Part shown: positions 35,985 through 45,707 of the stretch, piece after piece
Layout of the letters: the number at the start of each line of letters is the position of its first letter
How positions within the stretch are numbered: position 1 is the stretch's first letter
Assembly: GCF_023734775.1 (NCBI RefSeq)
Contig: NZ_AP025732.1
Coordinates: forward strand, 496,001-560,000
Reading direction: 5' to 3'
DNA from: Nostoc cf. commune SO-36
GTDB taxonomy: Bacteria > Cyanobacteriota > Cyanobacteriia > Cyanobacteriales > Nostocaceae
DNA length: 64,000 nucleotides
Position numbers and translations under genes: made by a program
The notes under the pieces: generated by a model
Database searches by the model: none
What the model saw: the letters and a program-made list of their open reading frames with translations, nothing else
Told to the model about the DNA's origin: nothing

Positions 35985-36434
35985 ATGGATGTCTCCAAAT
36001 CTAATTTGCTCCTGAAACGCGTCGTCAACGTCAAAGTCATTGTGACTCCTCTCTGGAAAGAGGAAGTACAACAGCAGTTGCAAACGCAGATTAATCAACT
36101 CGATCAGCAATTGCAACAGCTAGACGTTGAAGGACAAAGAGCGATCGCAGCAATTCAAAAGCAGAGTCTGCAACCACCTGGCCCCCAGACTCTCCAACAA
36201 ATTGACAATATCCAACTCCAAGTCAATCAAAAGAAAAGTGAATTTCTAGAACAGAAAAATCAATTGCTGCAAAACCTCCAGCAAGTGCAATTTCTTCAAC
36301 AGGATCAAGAAGTCAACCAATTCCAAATGGAAGGCTTTTTCCGGGTAGAAACCGGTGATAACTTAATTAGCAAAATGCAGGTTGAAATCCTTCTGCGTGA
36401 TGGCGTTGTCGAAGAAATTCGCGGCGACATTTAA
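35985..36434 (+). CDS. YlqD family protein
   Basis: 149 residues. Start MDVSKSNLLLKRVVNVKVIV and a long Gln-rich coiled coil (VQQQLQTQINQLDQQLQQLD, about residues 30-100), then a beta end (FRVETGDNLISKMQVEILLR). This order matches YlqD proteins, conserved in cyanobacteria and Firmicutes, of unknown function. Cytoplasmic. Co-directional with aas. Confidence 0.82.
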   Translation: MDVSKSNLLLKRVVNVKVIVTPLWKEEVQQQLQTQINQLDQQLQQLDVEGQRAIAAIQKQSLQPPGPQTLQQIDNIQLQVNQKKSEFLEQKNQLLQNLQQVQFLQQDQEVNQFQMEGFFRVETGDNLISKMQVEILLRDGVVEEIRGDI

Positions 36435-36435
36435 C

Positions 36436-36494
36436 TTTGTCATTTGTCATTTGTCCTTTGTCATTTGTTTTATGACTAATGACCAATGACTAAT
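36436..36494. repeat. heptanucleotide repeats (TTTGTCA and AATGACC/T types)
   Basis: About four and a half TTTGTCA units (36436-36468, one variant) followed by ACTAATGACCAATGACTAAT. A common intergenic repeat type, here between two convergent genes. Confidence 0.8.
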
Positions 36495-37029
36495 TACAAA
36501 TGTGATTTAACTTTGTTTGGGGGCGGCTCCCAGCCCAACATTCTACCTGGGAGCCAGCCCAAACAATTTGCCACACTGGAGGAGAGCTAACAAAAAGCGA
36601 TCGCCCAAAGGTAGTCATCTCAACTCGATATTTAACTGTATCAACTGCATCACCCGGCTTGATTTGCGTAATCGTCACAAGGGCCTGATTTCGCTGCGGA
36701 TAAGCTACCTCTACCTTTCGCGTTCCTTCCACTGTTATCTCCTCCAAGGCATTCAGGGCGAGGGTAGCAGGATCGCTACCTTGGAGAGATGAGTTTATCT
36801 TTTCTAAAGGTATAGTTTTATAATCGGAACGCTCTGAGTATGCCACAACCTCTTGAGACTGATGTATTGCTCCCATCTGCTGGGTTTGCCCATCATTAAT
36901 CTCAACAATTGGTGCAGATGGCTGGTGCTGAATCATATAAACTCCAGCGCCAGTTGTGGCAAAGATACTTATTATCACAATTAAAAAGAATTTCAACTTT
37001 GCCGACATAAAAGTAAACAGGAATTTCAA
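36490..37029 (-). CDS. membrane-anchored hypothetical protein
   Basis: 179 residues (a second ATG at 37008 would give 172). One N-terminal helix (FFLIVIISIFATTGAGVYMI, about residues 14-33) and a soluble domain with TLALNALEEITVEGTRKVEV then YPQRNQALVTITQIKPGD and VKYRVEMTTFG. This resembles other cyanobacterial periplasmic proteins of unknown function. The C-terminal Trp/Gly segment (VWQIVWAGSQVECW) is unusual. The final bases reach into a heptanucleotide repeat region. Confidence 0.6.
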   Translation of the reverse strand: MKFLFTFMSAKLKFFLIVIISIFATTGAGVYMIQHQPSAPIVEINDGQTQQMGAIHQSQEVVAYSERSDYKTIPLEKINSSLQGSDPATLALNALEEITVEGTRKVEVAYPQRNQALVTITQIKPGDAVDTVKYRVEMTTFGRSLFVSSPPVWQIVWAGSQVECWAGSRPQTKLNHICN

Positions 37030-37492
37030 ATAGGTTTATTACCAATTTCGAATTCTAGATTGAACTGGATTGTACATCCTCTACCTGTGAGAAGCACTTG
37101 TATCTTAAGTAGTAGTTATGAGGAATATAAATAGCAATCCCATTTAATCTGTGAGAAACTCGTGGTAGTTTTTGCAAGTCAACGACTATAGGATTCCGAT
37201 TTATTCCTGAATCACTCGTAGAGAGAGCGAACAGGGAATAGTACTGAGTTTTGTTCAAAAATCAAGTAGCAGTCCGATAAAACGAAATCGAGATATTGGC
37301 TAACCATTGAGGATAGCTGTGTATTATAGACTTCTAAGCGGTATTTAGGTTCCTAGAATATTTGTCAATTGTCAAAATCCGATTCGCAACCCCCAACCTA
37401 AATATAAACAGCCTAAAACTCTCCTACCAAGATACAATTCGATCTGACAAAAGCTGTTAAAGTCCATAAACCATTGATTTCCTAACCACCCT

Positions 37493-38793
37493 ATGAGCAT
37501 TCACGAAGTATTTATGCCGGCGCTGAGTTCCACCATGACGGAAGGCAAAATCGTCTCCTGGGTGAAATCGCCAGGGGACAAAGTGGAAAAAGGCGAAACA
37601 GTGGTGGTTGTAGAGTCAGATAAGGCAGATATGGATGTAGAAACCTTTTACGAAGGCTTTCTTGCCCATATCATAGTTGAAGCTGGTGAACTGCGCCGGT
37701 AGGATCTGCGATCGCCTTCATCGCCGAAACGGAAGCTGAAATTGAACAGGCGAAATCTCTTGCCAATTCTGGCGGCGCGGCGGCTACAACTGCCTCTTCC
37801 CCTGAACCAATCCCTCCCACAGCTACAGCCGCAACACCTGCCTTAGCGTCTCAAAACGGGTCTAACCACAAAGAAGGAAGGCTCGTAGCTTCACCCCGTG
37901 CCCGCAAGTTAGCTAAAGAACTCAAAGTAGATTTAACTACACTCCAAGGCAGTGGCCCCTACGGTCGCATTGTCGCCGAAGATGTAGAAGCATTGTCTAA
38001 TAAGGGCAAACAACCCGCCCCTGCCTCAGTTGCCCCACCAGCACCTGTACCAACCAGCGCCCCAGTTGCACCCCCAGCACCTCGCACACCAGCACCCGCA
38101 CCAGTAGCGGCGGTTGTTCCTGGTCAAATAGTGCCTTTAACAACCTTCCAAAATGCCGTAGTGCGGAACATGGTAGCTACCATATCCGTGCCCGTCTTCC
38201 GTGTCGGTTATACAATTACCACCGATGGATTAGACAAACTTTATAAACAAATTAAATCCAAAGGCGTGACAATGACAGCGCTACTGGCAAAAGCTGTAGC
38301 AGTGACGTTGCAAAAACACCCATTGTTAAATGCTAGCTACTCAGACCAAGGTATTGTTTATCATTCTGATATCAACATTTCTGTAGCAGTAGCGATGGAT
38401 GATGGCGGATTAATTACACCTGTGCTGCAAAATGCAGACGCAGTGGATATATATTCTCTATCGCGTAATTGGAAGTCTTTGGTAGAACGTGCGAGGGCAA
38501 AACAATTACAGCCCCAAGAATATAACAGTGGTACTTTTACCCTGTCTAATTTGGGGATGTTTGGTGTCGATAAATTTGATGCGATTTTGCCACCTGGACA
38601 AGGTTCAATTTTAGCGATCGGGGCATCTCGTCCGCAAGTGGTAGCAACACCCGACGGTTTATTTGGCGTGCGGCAACAAATGCAAGTCAATATTACTTCT
38701 GACCACCGCATTATATACGGTGCCCATGCTGCGGCGTTCTTGCAAGATTTAGCAAAACTGATTGAGACAAATCCTCAATCTTTGACACTATAG
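37493..38793 (+). CDS. pdhC: pyruvate dehydrogenase E2 (dihydrolipoamide acetyltransferase), frameshifted near 37689
   Basis: About 433 residues when joined. The lipoyl domain has EKGETVVVVESDKADMDVE with the lipoyl lysine; then a subunit-binding domain (SPRARKLAKELKVDLTTLQG), a Pro/Ala linker and the acyltransferase domain ending SDHRIIYGAHAAAFLQDLAK. The Tyr after HRII, where most E2 proteins have Asp, is as I recall in plastid and cyanobacterial E2. One A is missing at GAACTGCGCC (37688-37694): with it, AGETAPVGSAIAF follows without a stop. Because the enzyme makes acetyl-CoA and is expected to be essential, a sequencing error is more likely than loss. Confidence 0.9.
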
Positions 38794-39225
38794 TTTTGAG
38801 AAGACACCAAATTTAAGTGTTAGCGCTATCAGCGAATAGCAGTTTATCGTAGAGTAGCGCTAACAAAAAACAACCCCTAATACCAATTAAACCAATTCGC
38901 AATGGGCTACGCCCCACTACGCTAACGCAATTACGTTCTGGTAAAGCATCGTTAGCGAGTGGATTTATCCCTCGCTAAGACAATCGCTAGAATCGCTGTC
39001 AATATAGGACTTACGCAAGAGTTACGGAATAACGAACCACAGAGGCGCAGAGTACACGGAGAAATAAGAGTTTGAGAGAGATTTTGCGTAAGTCCTAAAT
39101 AAATTGGCGGCGAGTGTCAAAGCAATTTATGCCAACTCAGTAACATTTTTGCAAACTGTCAACCAAATACTAAATTTATTTATCGGGATTCCCCTCTGCC
39201 TCCTGCGTCCTGCCCCCTGCCAATA
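38794..39225. other. repeat-bearing gap between pdhC and the FHA-oxidoreductase gene
   Basis: Contains a hairpin (GTTAGCGCTATCAGCG and CGCTAAC near 38819-38862), a small repeat AATGGGCTACGCCCC (38898-38912, also near 32120) and MITE copy B. No gene. Confidence 0.55.
39007..39095. mobile_element. 89-bp MITE (copy B)
   Basis: GGACTTACGC and GCGTAAGTCC termini are perfect inverted repeats, flanked by TA on both sides (39005-39006, 39096-39097). Nearly the same sequence as copy A at 15857-15945 and exactly the same length. No coding capacity. Confidence 0.88.
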
Positions 39226-41179
39226 CTAAGGTGACTGATTTAACACCCACTTCAACCACTGCCTAAAGGAACTTATAATATTCAAACGATGGACTCCAGG
39301 CGCACGGGCAGAGGCCAGTCCATCAACGGCAACTAATGCGGCATACTGCAAGCCCAAGAAACTATCAACTGCTGCATAAGGGCCACCCAAAGTAATAGCA
39401 CCCGCAGCATACATTTGACCTCTATCACTACGCATTTCTACTAGTTCAAAATTGTTCGCTACAGTCAGTCGCCCCAAGTGGTTAACTGGGAGGTGTAATG
39501 TTTTACCAAATCTGCTAGTAAGGGATTGGCATCAACCTTGGCATCCAGTCCAGTAGCATCAACAATAAAGTCAGCTAGTAATTTCATTTCCCCCAAGCTT
39601 TGTTCTCGAATATGGGTAATAGTTCGGTTTTGGGCATCTCGCTCCACATCCAGCACCTCACCGAATGTAATTTGATACCAGCCTTCGCTTAACCCTTGGG
39701 CGGTAATTTGCTGCCAGTCGTGACGGTCGGCGGTGGTAGTTCCACCCCAGTCTGCTAATAAACGTTTGCGTTCATCGGGAGTGGCTTTTTCTAACATTGC
39801 CCGGAGTTCGCCGCCCCAGCAAGCTTTGGGCCAGTTAAAGGGTTGAAATTCGTAATGATTTTTGACTAGGCGCTGGGTATTTTGAAATTTGTTACCTTGA
39901 GGTTTAGGCGATCGCATTAAATGCAAAACTGCAATATTCGGATTTCGCTTTCTGGCTTCATAAATGCGCTGCACAATCCGCGAAGCCACAATTCCCCGCC
40001 CCCGAATCAACACCGTACCACCTTGTTGCTCTAGTTGCTCATAAACATGATCGTGAGCTTCATAAGCATTAACTACAGATTGAAAATCTTGATATTTTTC
40101 CCTATAAGCTTGCAAATCTGGCAAAAATTGAATGGCTGGATATCCAGTAGCTAAATGTAAATAACGACTAACTAAAAAAGCATAATTTCCTGGGCCGCGA
40201 GAATAGGCTACGCAATATCTCCCATCATCAGTTTTGCGAATTCCCCTAACCCGTCCATAGCGATAAATTTGATTCCAGCTAATGCGCTTCGCTTCTCTAT
40301 CTATGGAATCAAAGACGTTACCCGCACGCGGAGTATAAGTTTCTGCAAATGTTGGTTCAGCAAACACTTGCCACAAATACTTAAATGCTGGGTTTATTTG
40401 TCCCTTGCTGAAATCGTGCCAAGCTTCACGTAAGGCATAACTAGGCCAGCCCCAAATATTATCAGGACAAGAATCAGAATTAGAACGTAGTCTCTCATAT
40501 AAGGGAATTTGCGAATTCAAACACAGGCGCTTGTAACGAGCATAAGGTTCCGCCTCTAATCCCAAAGCTATAATTTTTTCAGTAGGTACACCGCTAATTC
40601 GCAATAAATCAGCCCAAACAAAGCTACCCAATCCCGCCCCGATTGCTAGATAATCAGATTCATCTACTGGTAATCCCGTAGCATGAAGTGCTTGTACAGC
40701 GACCTTTTGTGCCTGAAACGCTAATGGCGGGAAATTACTTGCCAAAGGCGTTAGCGGCTGGACTACAGCCAACCTGGGGTCTGGGAGATTGGTATTTGGG
40801 TTGAAAAAAATTGTTGAAGGAGGGCTGGTATCTGGTGCGGGTACGTTAGCAGCAAATGTCACCGTTATTAAATAGGGGCCAATTTGCATGTATCGCCATT
40901 AGCCAAGACACTGCGCGTTTGTGGTTGACCATTAACATACACACCGTTAACGCTACCTTGGTCAATCACTACTAAATGGTCTTGTTCCCAGTCAATTAGG
41001 GCATGGTAGCGAGAAACTTCATTGCTGTTAAGCAGCATTCTAGAAACGCGCTGTCCATTAAATTCAGGAGGTAAGCGAGCGAATTCTCGACCAAAAGCGA
41101 TCGGCATATTCAACCTTGGTTCTCGCCGTTCACCCGTCGCCGGATCGTCCCAATTCAATTGGATTTGTTCATTTGTCAT
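39226..41179 (-). CDS. FHA domain fused to an FAD-dependent oxidoreductase-like protein, two frameshifts
   Basis: Three overlapping frames give about 651 residues. The FHA domain (41179-40868) has AFGREFARLP, VSRYHALIDW and DQGSVNGVYVNGQ. It runs, with one A missing near 40889, into IGPYLITVTF and an oxidoreductase part (YLAIGAGLGSFVWADLLRIS, IVDATGLDAKVDANPLL). A second missing A near 39495 separates the last 83 residues (HLGRLTVANNFELVEMRSDR, MYAAGAITLGGPYAAVD), which complete the FAD domain. FHA binds phosphothreonine, so the oxidoreductase may respond to Ser/Thr kinases. The start lies in a heptanucleotide array. Confidence 0.7.
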
Positions 41180-41205
41180 TTGTCATTTGTCATTTGTCAT
41201 TGGAC
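41168..41205. repeat. heptanucleotide repeat (CATTTGT) covering a start codon
   Basis: Five CATTTGT-like units. On the minus strand these read ATGACAA repeatedly; the last ATG (41179) opens the FHA-oxidoreductase gene. The other ATGs fall in different frames, so copy number affects start choice and leader. Confidence 0.85.
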
Positions 41206-41242
41206 ATTAGTTATTTTTCTTCCCCTGCTCCCTCTGCACTCC

Positions 41243-41794
41243 CTAATTACTCGGTGCTACCAACACACTCACAGCCGCAGCTAAAGATGTTCCACACCAA
41301 CGACAGCCAATTTGTAGATTTTCTGCTGGGGAAACTTTATGACATTTGGGGCATTCTAAGCCATAAACTCCCGGCGGTGGTGCAGGGGGTGTCGGTGAAT
41401 ATTGGTGATGTCCGATATGTATTGGTGGATGGGGTGGCAGCAAAATTGTTGCTGGAATGTTAGCCATCGAAACCTTAGTAACATTGAGTTTTATTTGCCC
41501 CAAAGAGATACTACTACCCTCAGTTAAAGGCATTTCACCTTGGACTAATTGCCGTCCATCGACAATGGGGGGATTTTGCGATCGCAAATTCCTGATATAA
41601 AAGCGTTGTTGCTGGTGATGAAAAAAAATTTCAACGTGCAGACCAGAGACAGTGAGATTACTCAGAACAATGTCGCACCGGAGGGGGTCACGACCGATGC
41701 GGACAGTGCCAGGATTTTGACTTGACTGTTGTTCGTAAATGTCCTGAGTTTTATGTTGACCTGCATCATGCCACTGTAAAGTTAGTGCGTTCAT
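41243..41794 (-). CDS. FHA domain protein with C-terminal zinc ribbon
   Basis: 183 residues. FHA: VRIGRDPLRCDIVLSNLTVS (about residues 31-50), GLHVEIF, FYIRNLRSQNPPIVDGRQL. A Pro/His-rich linker follows (PPHPPIHIGHHQYSPTPPAP), then CPKCHKVSPAENLQIGCRWC (two CxxC pairs). Probably a phosphothreonine reader scaffold. Directly upstream of the FHA-oxidoreductase gene (63 bp gap) on the same strand, so the two may form an operon. Confidence 0.82.
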   Translation of the reverse strand: MNALTLQWHDAGQHKTQDIYEQQSSQNPGTVRIGRDPLRCDIVLSNLTVSGLHVEIFFHHQQQRFYIRNLRSQNPPIVDGRQLVQGEMPLTEGSSISLGQIKLNVTKVSMANIPATILLPPHPPIHIGHHQYSPTPPAPPPGVYGLECPKCHKVSPAENLQIGCRWCGTSLAAAVSVLVAPSN

Positions 41795-41877
41795 TAGCTA
41801 CTTCAACTTCTTTCTGTGCGATTCCTAACATGATTTAGTCGGTGCAAGCAAGTATTTAGAAAAAACTTCAACAAGCT

Positions 41878-42543
41878 TTATTTTGCCGACGCTAATTTAT
41901 CAGCAAGGCGTGTGGTTTCTGGCAGCCGATATTTAGTTGTGCAGCGTAACACATAGTCAATCGCCGTCGGTAAACTAACTCGATGACCACTGGAAATGTA
42001 CAGAGGTTTTACTCCTGTGCGCGATCGCAAAACTGCCCCAATGGTTTCACCCTTATATATCAGTGGTTGTCTGCTGCCTTTTGTTTCTGGCACTTCCTCA
42101 TTCTTTCCTACCAATTTTGACTTAGCTACCCCAATTGTCGGCATATCTATAAGTAGCCCTAAATGGCTAGCTATACCTAATCTGCGGGGATGAGCAATTC
42201 CTTGACCATCACATAAAATGATATCTGGTGTTGTTTTAATCTTTTCTAGAGCATCGAGGACAGCGGGAATTTCCCGAAATGAGAGGAACCCAGGAACATA
42301 GGGAAATGTTGTAGGACGGTGTGCTAGGCTTGTCTCGATTACTTGCAAATCAGGAAAACTCAGTACTACGACAGCTGCACGGCTAATTGTTCCATTAGCT
42401 TCAAAACCCATATCTACTCCAGCAACGTACTGGATAGGTTCTGGCAGTTGATCGGACGTAATTACTTGATCTCGCAGTTTTTCTTGGATAACTATGGCTT
42501 CTGCCACTGTCAAGGGCCAAGCATAATCTTGAGAAATATTCAT
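41878..42543 (-). CDS. nfi: endonuclease V
   Basis: 221 residues from ATG 42543; a longer frame to 42597 adds a hydrophobic leader unlikely for this enzyme. Signatures: YVAGVDMGFEANG (first metal-binding Asp), TTFPYVPGFLSFREIPAVLD (wedge), DIILCDGQGIAHPRRLGIAS (second Asp) and IGVAKSKLVG. It cuts DNA near deaminated bases (inosine) and starts repair. Cytoplasmic. No operon partner. Confidence 0.93.
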   Translation of the reverse strand: MNISQDYAWPLTVAEAIVIQEKLRDQVITSDQLPEPIQYVAGVDMGFEANGTISRAAVVVLSFPDLQVIETSLAHRPTTFPYVPGFLSFREIPAVLDALEKIKTTPDIILCDGQGIAHPRRLGIASHLGLLIDMPTIGVAKSKLVGKNEEVPETKGSRQPLIYKGETIGAVLRSRTGVKPLYISSGHRVSLPTAIDYVLRCTTKYRLPETTRLADKLASAK

Positions 42544-42789
42544 ATTTTGATTGGGAATTAAATTGATTAATATAAATATTAGTAATTTAGCAAGCAAAGA
42601 AAAGAAACAGTAATTTTTGATATTGATGCAAAAAAAGCATTTTTTGCAAAAGTCTATAAAAGACTATCTTTATACTAAATGTTTTAACTCCAGTTATTTA
42701 ATATTTTGCATCATAATGTTACTTAAGGCTGTCAAAAGGGAACCCTGAGAATATAAGTTTATTTTCCCAGATTTTCTCTTTTACTGGTT

Positions 42790-43311
42790 ATGACACAGCC
42801 AAATATTCTACAACTTGCTAAACAGGGAGATACCCAGGCAATCGCATCTCTGATGAATCGCCACCTACACCCGAAAGGGATCACTGCAAAGGTTACTTTC
42901 CAAGATGCTTGCTTGGAGGTAATGCTAGAATCTGCCGAAGTACCAAATCAACAAATTTTAGTTCCATTTATCCGTAAAGGGTTAACGGCTTTAGGGGCTG
43001 CATCTATTGAAACAGTGCAAGTTTATGGGCAACAAACGGGTAAGGAGTTTCCGGCTTGGAGTAAAGAGTTTAATTTAGGGATAGCAGAAGCTGAACTAGA
43101 AGCGGTAAATGATGAAGACTCTTCCAGTAATCCTCAACCCTTAACTATTTGTATTAACTTAAGCGGTGACAGCGCACAGGGATTAACAAGTCAAGATTTT
43201 GAAACAATTGCTAATCAAATCAGCGCTGATATTTTATCATCTTGTTATGATGTCTTTATTCAAAAAGTAAGTATTAGTAATGGAAGTTCTGTGATTACAA
43301 AGGAACGTTAG
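42790..43311 (+). CDS. conserved cyanobacterial hypothetical protein
   Basis: 173 residues. Begins NILQLAKQGDTQAIASLMNR, then HPKGITAKVTFQDACLEVML and VYGQQTGKEFPAWSKEFNL. I recall this domain as recurrent in Nostocales, alone or at the front of membrane proteins; its function is unknown. Here it stands alone, with an Asp/Glu/Ser linker (about 112-120) and a second beta domain without relatives that I recognise. ATG 42790. Confidence 0.7.
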   Translation: MTQPNILQLAKQGDTQAIASLMNRHLHPKGITAKVTFQDACLEVMLESAEVPNQQILVPFIRKGLTALGAASIETVQVYGQQTGKEFPAWSKEFNLGIAEAELEAVNDEDSSSNPQPLTICINLSGDSAQGLTSQDFETIANQISADILSSCYDVFIQKVSISNGSSVITKER

Positions 43312-43454
43312 ATTTTACTTACCGTGCAGATAAGTAGTCTAAAATAGAATTTTTGCCAGAAACATAATAAATTAAATGTGATTTTCAATATATAATTATC
43401 AATAATTTTTGAAAATGTTGCTTTTGCCTGTAAATAGAGAATCTTAGAGGATGT

Positions 43455-43676
43455 TTGAAAAGTCATATTCATGGTAGTAAAACGTTCTACAATCTTACTC
43501 AATCAGCAAAATCTCCAGATGAGTGGAAAATAGTTGTAGCTCACTGGGAAGCTGCGATCGCACTTATGAAAAGTGTGCCATCTTCTAGCCCAAATTATCT
43601 AGTGGCTCAACAAAAAATTAAAGAATATCAAAAAAATTTCGACTATGCTGAAAAAAATTCCTTTGTTAATAAGTAA
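43455..43676 (+). pseudogene. fragment of a cyanobacterial protein C-terminus
   Basis: The frame (about 73 codons, no ATG; TTG at best) reads KTFYNLTQSAKSPDEWKIVV, AHWEAAIALMKSVPSSSPNY, VAQQKIKEYQKNFDYAEK. This is a known ending of larger Nostocales proteins with a TPR-like helical pair. No start region or RBS is visible and the beginning overlaps TAGAGGATGTTTGAAAAGT (a repeat shared with 33328). Likely a remnant. Confidence 0.5.
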
Positions 43677-43779
43677 AGCGATCGCACCTCAAAGTTACAC
43701 TAGAAAAAGTAGTGCGATCGCAGATGCGATCAACCGTCAATTACAAGCGAACTTATTCCCCACTCCCAATTTTTAAATT

Positions 43780-44967
43780 ATGAGTTTGAGTCTGTGTATG
43801 ATTGTGAAAAATGAAGCCGCAACACTACCTAAATGCCTAAACAGTGTAAGAAAAGTGGTGGATGAAATGGTAGTATTAGACACAGGCTCAATCGATCGCA
43901 CTCCCAATATTGCCCAACAACTTGGTGCAAAAGTCTATCATTTTAAATGGTGTAATGACTTCAGTGCTGCCCGTAATGCAGCTTTAAAATATGTTACTAG
44001 TGATTGGATTTTGGTATTAGATGCTGATGAAACTCTAGCACCAGCAATTGTACCGCAGTTACGAGAGGCGATCGCTACAGATGAATACCTGCTCATCAAC
44101 CTCGTCCGCCAGGAAGTTGGCGCAGAACAATCTCCTTATTCTCTGGTTTCCAGGCTATTTCGCAATCATCCAGATATTCGTTTTGACCGTCCTTACCATG
44201 CCTTAGTAGATGATAGCGTGGCAGCAATTTTAACTAAAGAACCCCATTGGCAAATAGGTTATTTACCTGGAGTAGCACTTGTACACACAGGATATCAAAA
44301 AAGTGCGATCGCTCAAAATAACAAATATGCCAAAGCAGCTACGGCGATGGAAGGGTTTTTTGCGACTCATCCTGATGACCCCTATGTTTGCAGCAAATTA
44401 GGGGCATTGTATGTGGAAACTGGGAAAATTACCCAAGGTATGGAGTTGCTGAGACGAGGAATCACATTTGCTCAAGAAAACTACGATATTTTATATGAAC
44501 TCCACTATCATTTAGGCATTGCCTACAGTCGGTTGCAAAAATCTCCACAGGCTATTTCTCACTATCAAGCTGCCATCAAATTGCCAATTTATCCCATGCT
44601 CAAACTAGGAGCATACAACAACTTGGGTAACTTACTCAAAGCAGCAGGAGATTTAAACGGTGCGAAAACTGCTTATACCACAGCTTTGAAAATTGACCCT
44701 ACTTTTGTTTTTGGACATTATAATTTGGCGATGACATTTAAGGCTTTGGGTTTATTTGCAGATGCGATCGTATATTATCAACATGCAATCACCTTAAATC
44801 CCAACTATGCCGAAGCGTATCAAAATTTAGGGGTAGTGTTGCTCAAAATTGGCAATCATCAAGATAGTTTAGCAGCTTTTAAAAAAGCGATCGCCCTTCA
44901 TGAAAGATATAATCCCGAAGAGGCGAAGAGACTGCGCCAAGGTTTGCGAGAGATGGAGTTGATGTAG
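43780..44967 (+). CDS. glycosyltransferase family 2 with TPR repeats
   Basis: 395 residues. GT2 domain: SLSLCMIVKNEAATLPKCLN, EMVVLDTGSIDRTPNIAQ, FSAARNAALKYVTSDWILVL followed by DADE (the DxD-like metal site). The C-terminal half has TPR units (YKLGALYVETGKITQ-like, AYNNLGNLLKAAGDLNGAKT, AYQNLGVVLLKIGNHQDSLA). Such SPBc2-type GT2-TPR proteins probably glycosylate surface or exported compounds. Cytoplasmic face. Acceptor unknown. Confidence 0.88.
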   Translation: MSLSLCMIVKNEAATLPKCLNSVRKVVDEMVVLDTGSIDRTPNIAQQLGAKVYHFKWCNDFSAARNAALKYVTSDWILVLDADETLAPAIVPQLREAIATDEYLLINLVRQEVGAEQSPYSLVSRLFRNHPDIRFDRPYHALVDDSVAAILTKEPHWQIGYLPGVALVHTGYQKSAIAQNNKYAKAATAMEGFFATHPDDPYVCSKLGALYVETGKITQGMELLRRGITFAQENYDILYELHYHLGIAYSRLQKSPQAISHYQAAIKLPIYPMLKLGAYNNLGNLLKAAGDLNGAKTAYTTALKIDPTFVFGHYNLAMTFKALGLFADAIVYYQHAITLNPNYAEAYQNLGVVLLKIGNHQDSLAAFKKAIALHERYNPEEAKRLRQGLREMELM

Positions 44968-45437
44968 GGCATAAGGCATAGGGTATGGAGGAGAATAATA
45001 TCCGTCATTGCGAGTGAAGCGAAGCAATCCCAGAGACTTTGCGATTGCTTCGCTTCACACGCAATGACATCTTATATTTAGGGCTTGCCTACCTACTTAA
45101 ATACATAGAACTTCAAAAAATTTAAGCTATAAACACAAAACATGGGACTGGAGTATAGTTCAATACAATTAAGTTAGCTGTATTGATTTATAGTCTCAAG
45201 ACTTGCCTCCCCTAGTTCTCCCCGATTGTTACCTAATCTAAAAATATCAACCCAAAAGTTGAATCAAAACTTTTGGCGGTATCAAACTTTTTAATATTTT
45301 ATGAATAAAGAGACAAACTTTTTTCGTGTATTTTGTTCATATCCGGTGGTCTTGGCAGCAATAACTGCCTTCACGGGCATAATTCTTTAAAGAATACGAC
45401 AACCTAGATGCAATAAATGTTTGAAGGAGTAATACCT
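44968..45437. other. gap with REP-type repeat and a possible tiny ORF
   Basis: Holds repeat copy B (45001-45099). A 29-codon frame at 45301-45390 (start MNKETNFFRVFCSYP, then VVLAAITAFTGIIL) would give a short hydrophobic peptide just before the HigA-like gene. It has no recognised relatives and no clear ribosome site, so I do not list it as a gene. Confidence 0.45.
45001..45099. repeat. palindromic dispersed repeat (GTCATTGCGAG type), copy B, inverted
   Basis: Reverse orientation of copy A (33153-33250). The core 45004-45068 is a near-perfect hairpin (GTCATTGCGAGTGAAGCGAA against TTCGCTTCACACGCAATGAC); the right flank carries the extra 30-bp arm ending CCTACCTACTTA. Confidence 0.88.
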
Positions 45438-45695
45438 ATGCTTGAAACCCATCTTATCCACACCGAAGCTGATTATCGTGCTGCACTTGATGAAATTGAA
45501 AGATTATTTGATGCAGAACTAAATACACCAGAGTTTGACCGCTTGGAAGTTTTAACTAGGCTTGTGAAAGCATACGAGCAAAGGTATTACCCAATCGAAG
45601 CACGAGATCCTATTGAAGCAATCTTATATTATCTTGAATCTCGTGGGTTATCTCTAGATGATATAGAGCCAATGAAACAAGCGATGTTTTACTAA
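45438..45695 (+). pseudogene. HigA-like antitoxin truncated before its HTH domain
   Basis: 85 codons from ATG 45438 with an excellent Shine-Dalgarno (AAGGAG, 45424-45429). The N-terminal region matches the COG5499-type antitoxin start: IHTEADYRAALDEIERLFDA, VLTRLVKAYEQRYYPIEARD, PIEAILYYLESRGLSLDDIE. In full-length proteins a helix-turn-helix follows at once; here the frame ends PMKQAMFY and a 21-bp tandem array begins 12 bp later. No toxin gene is adjacent. It may still be expressed, but cannot bind DNA in the usual way. Confidence 0.72.
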
Positions 45696-45707
45696 AAAGC
45701 TCTGGAA

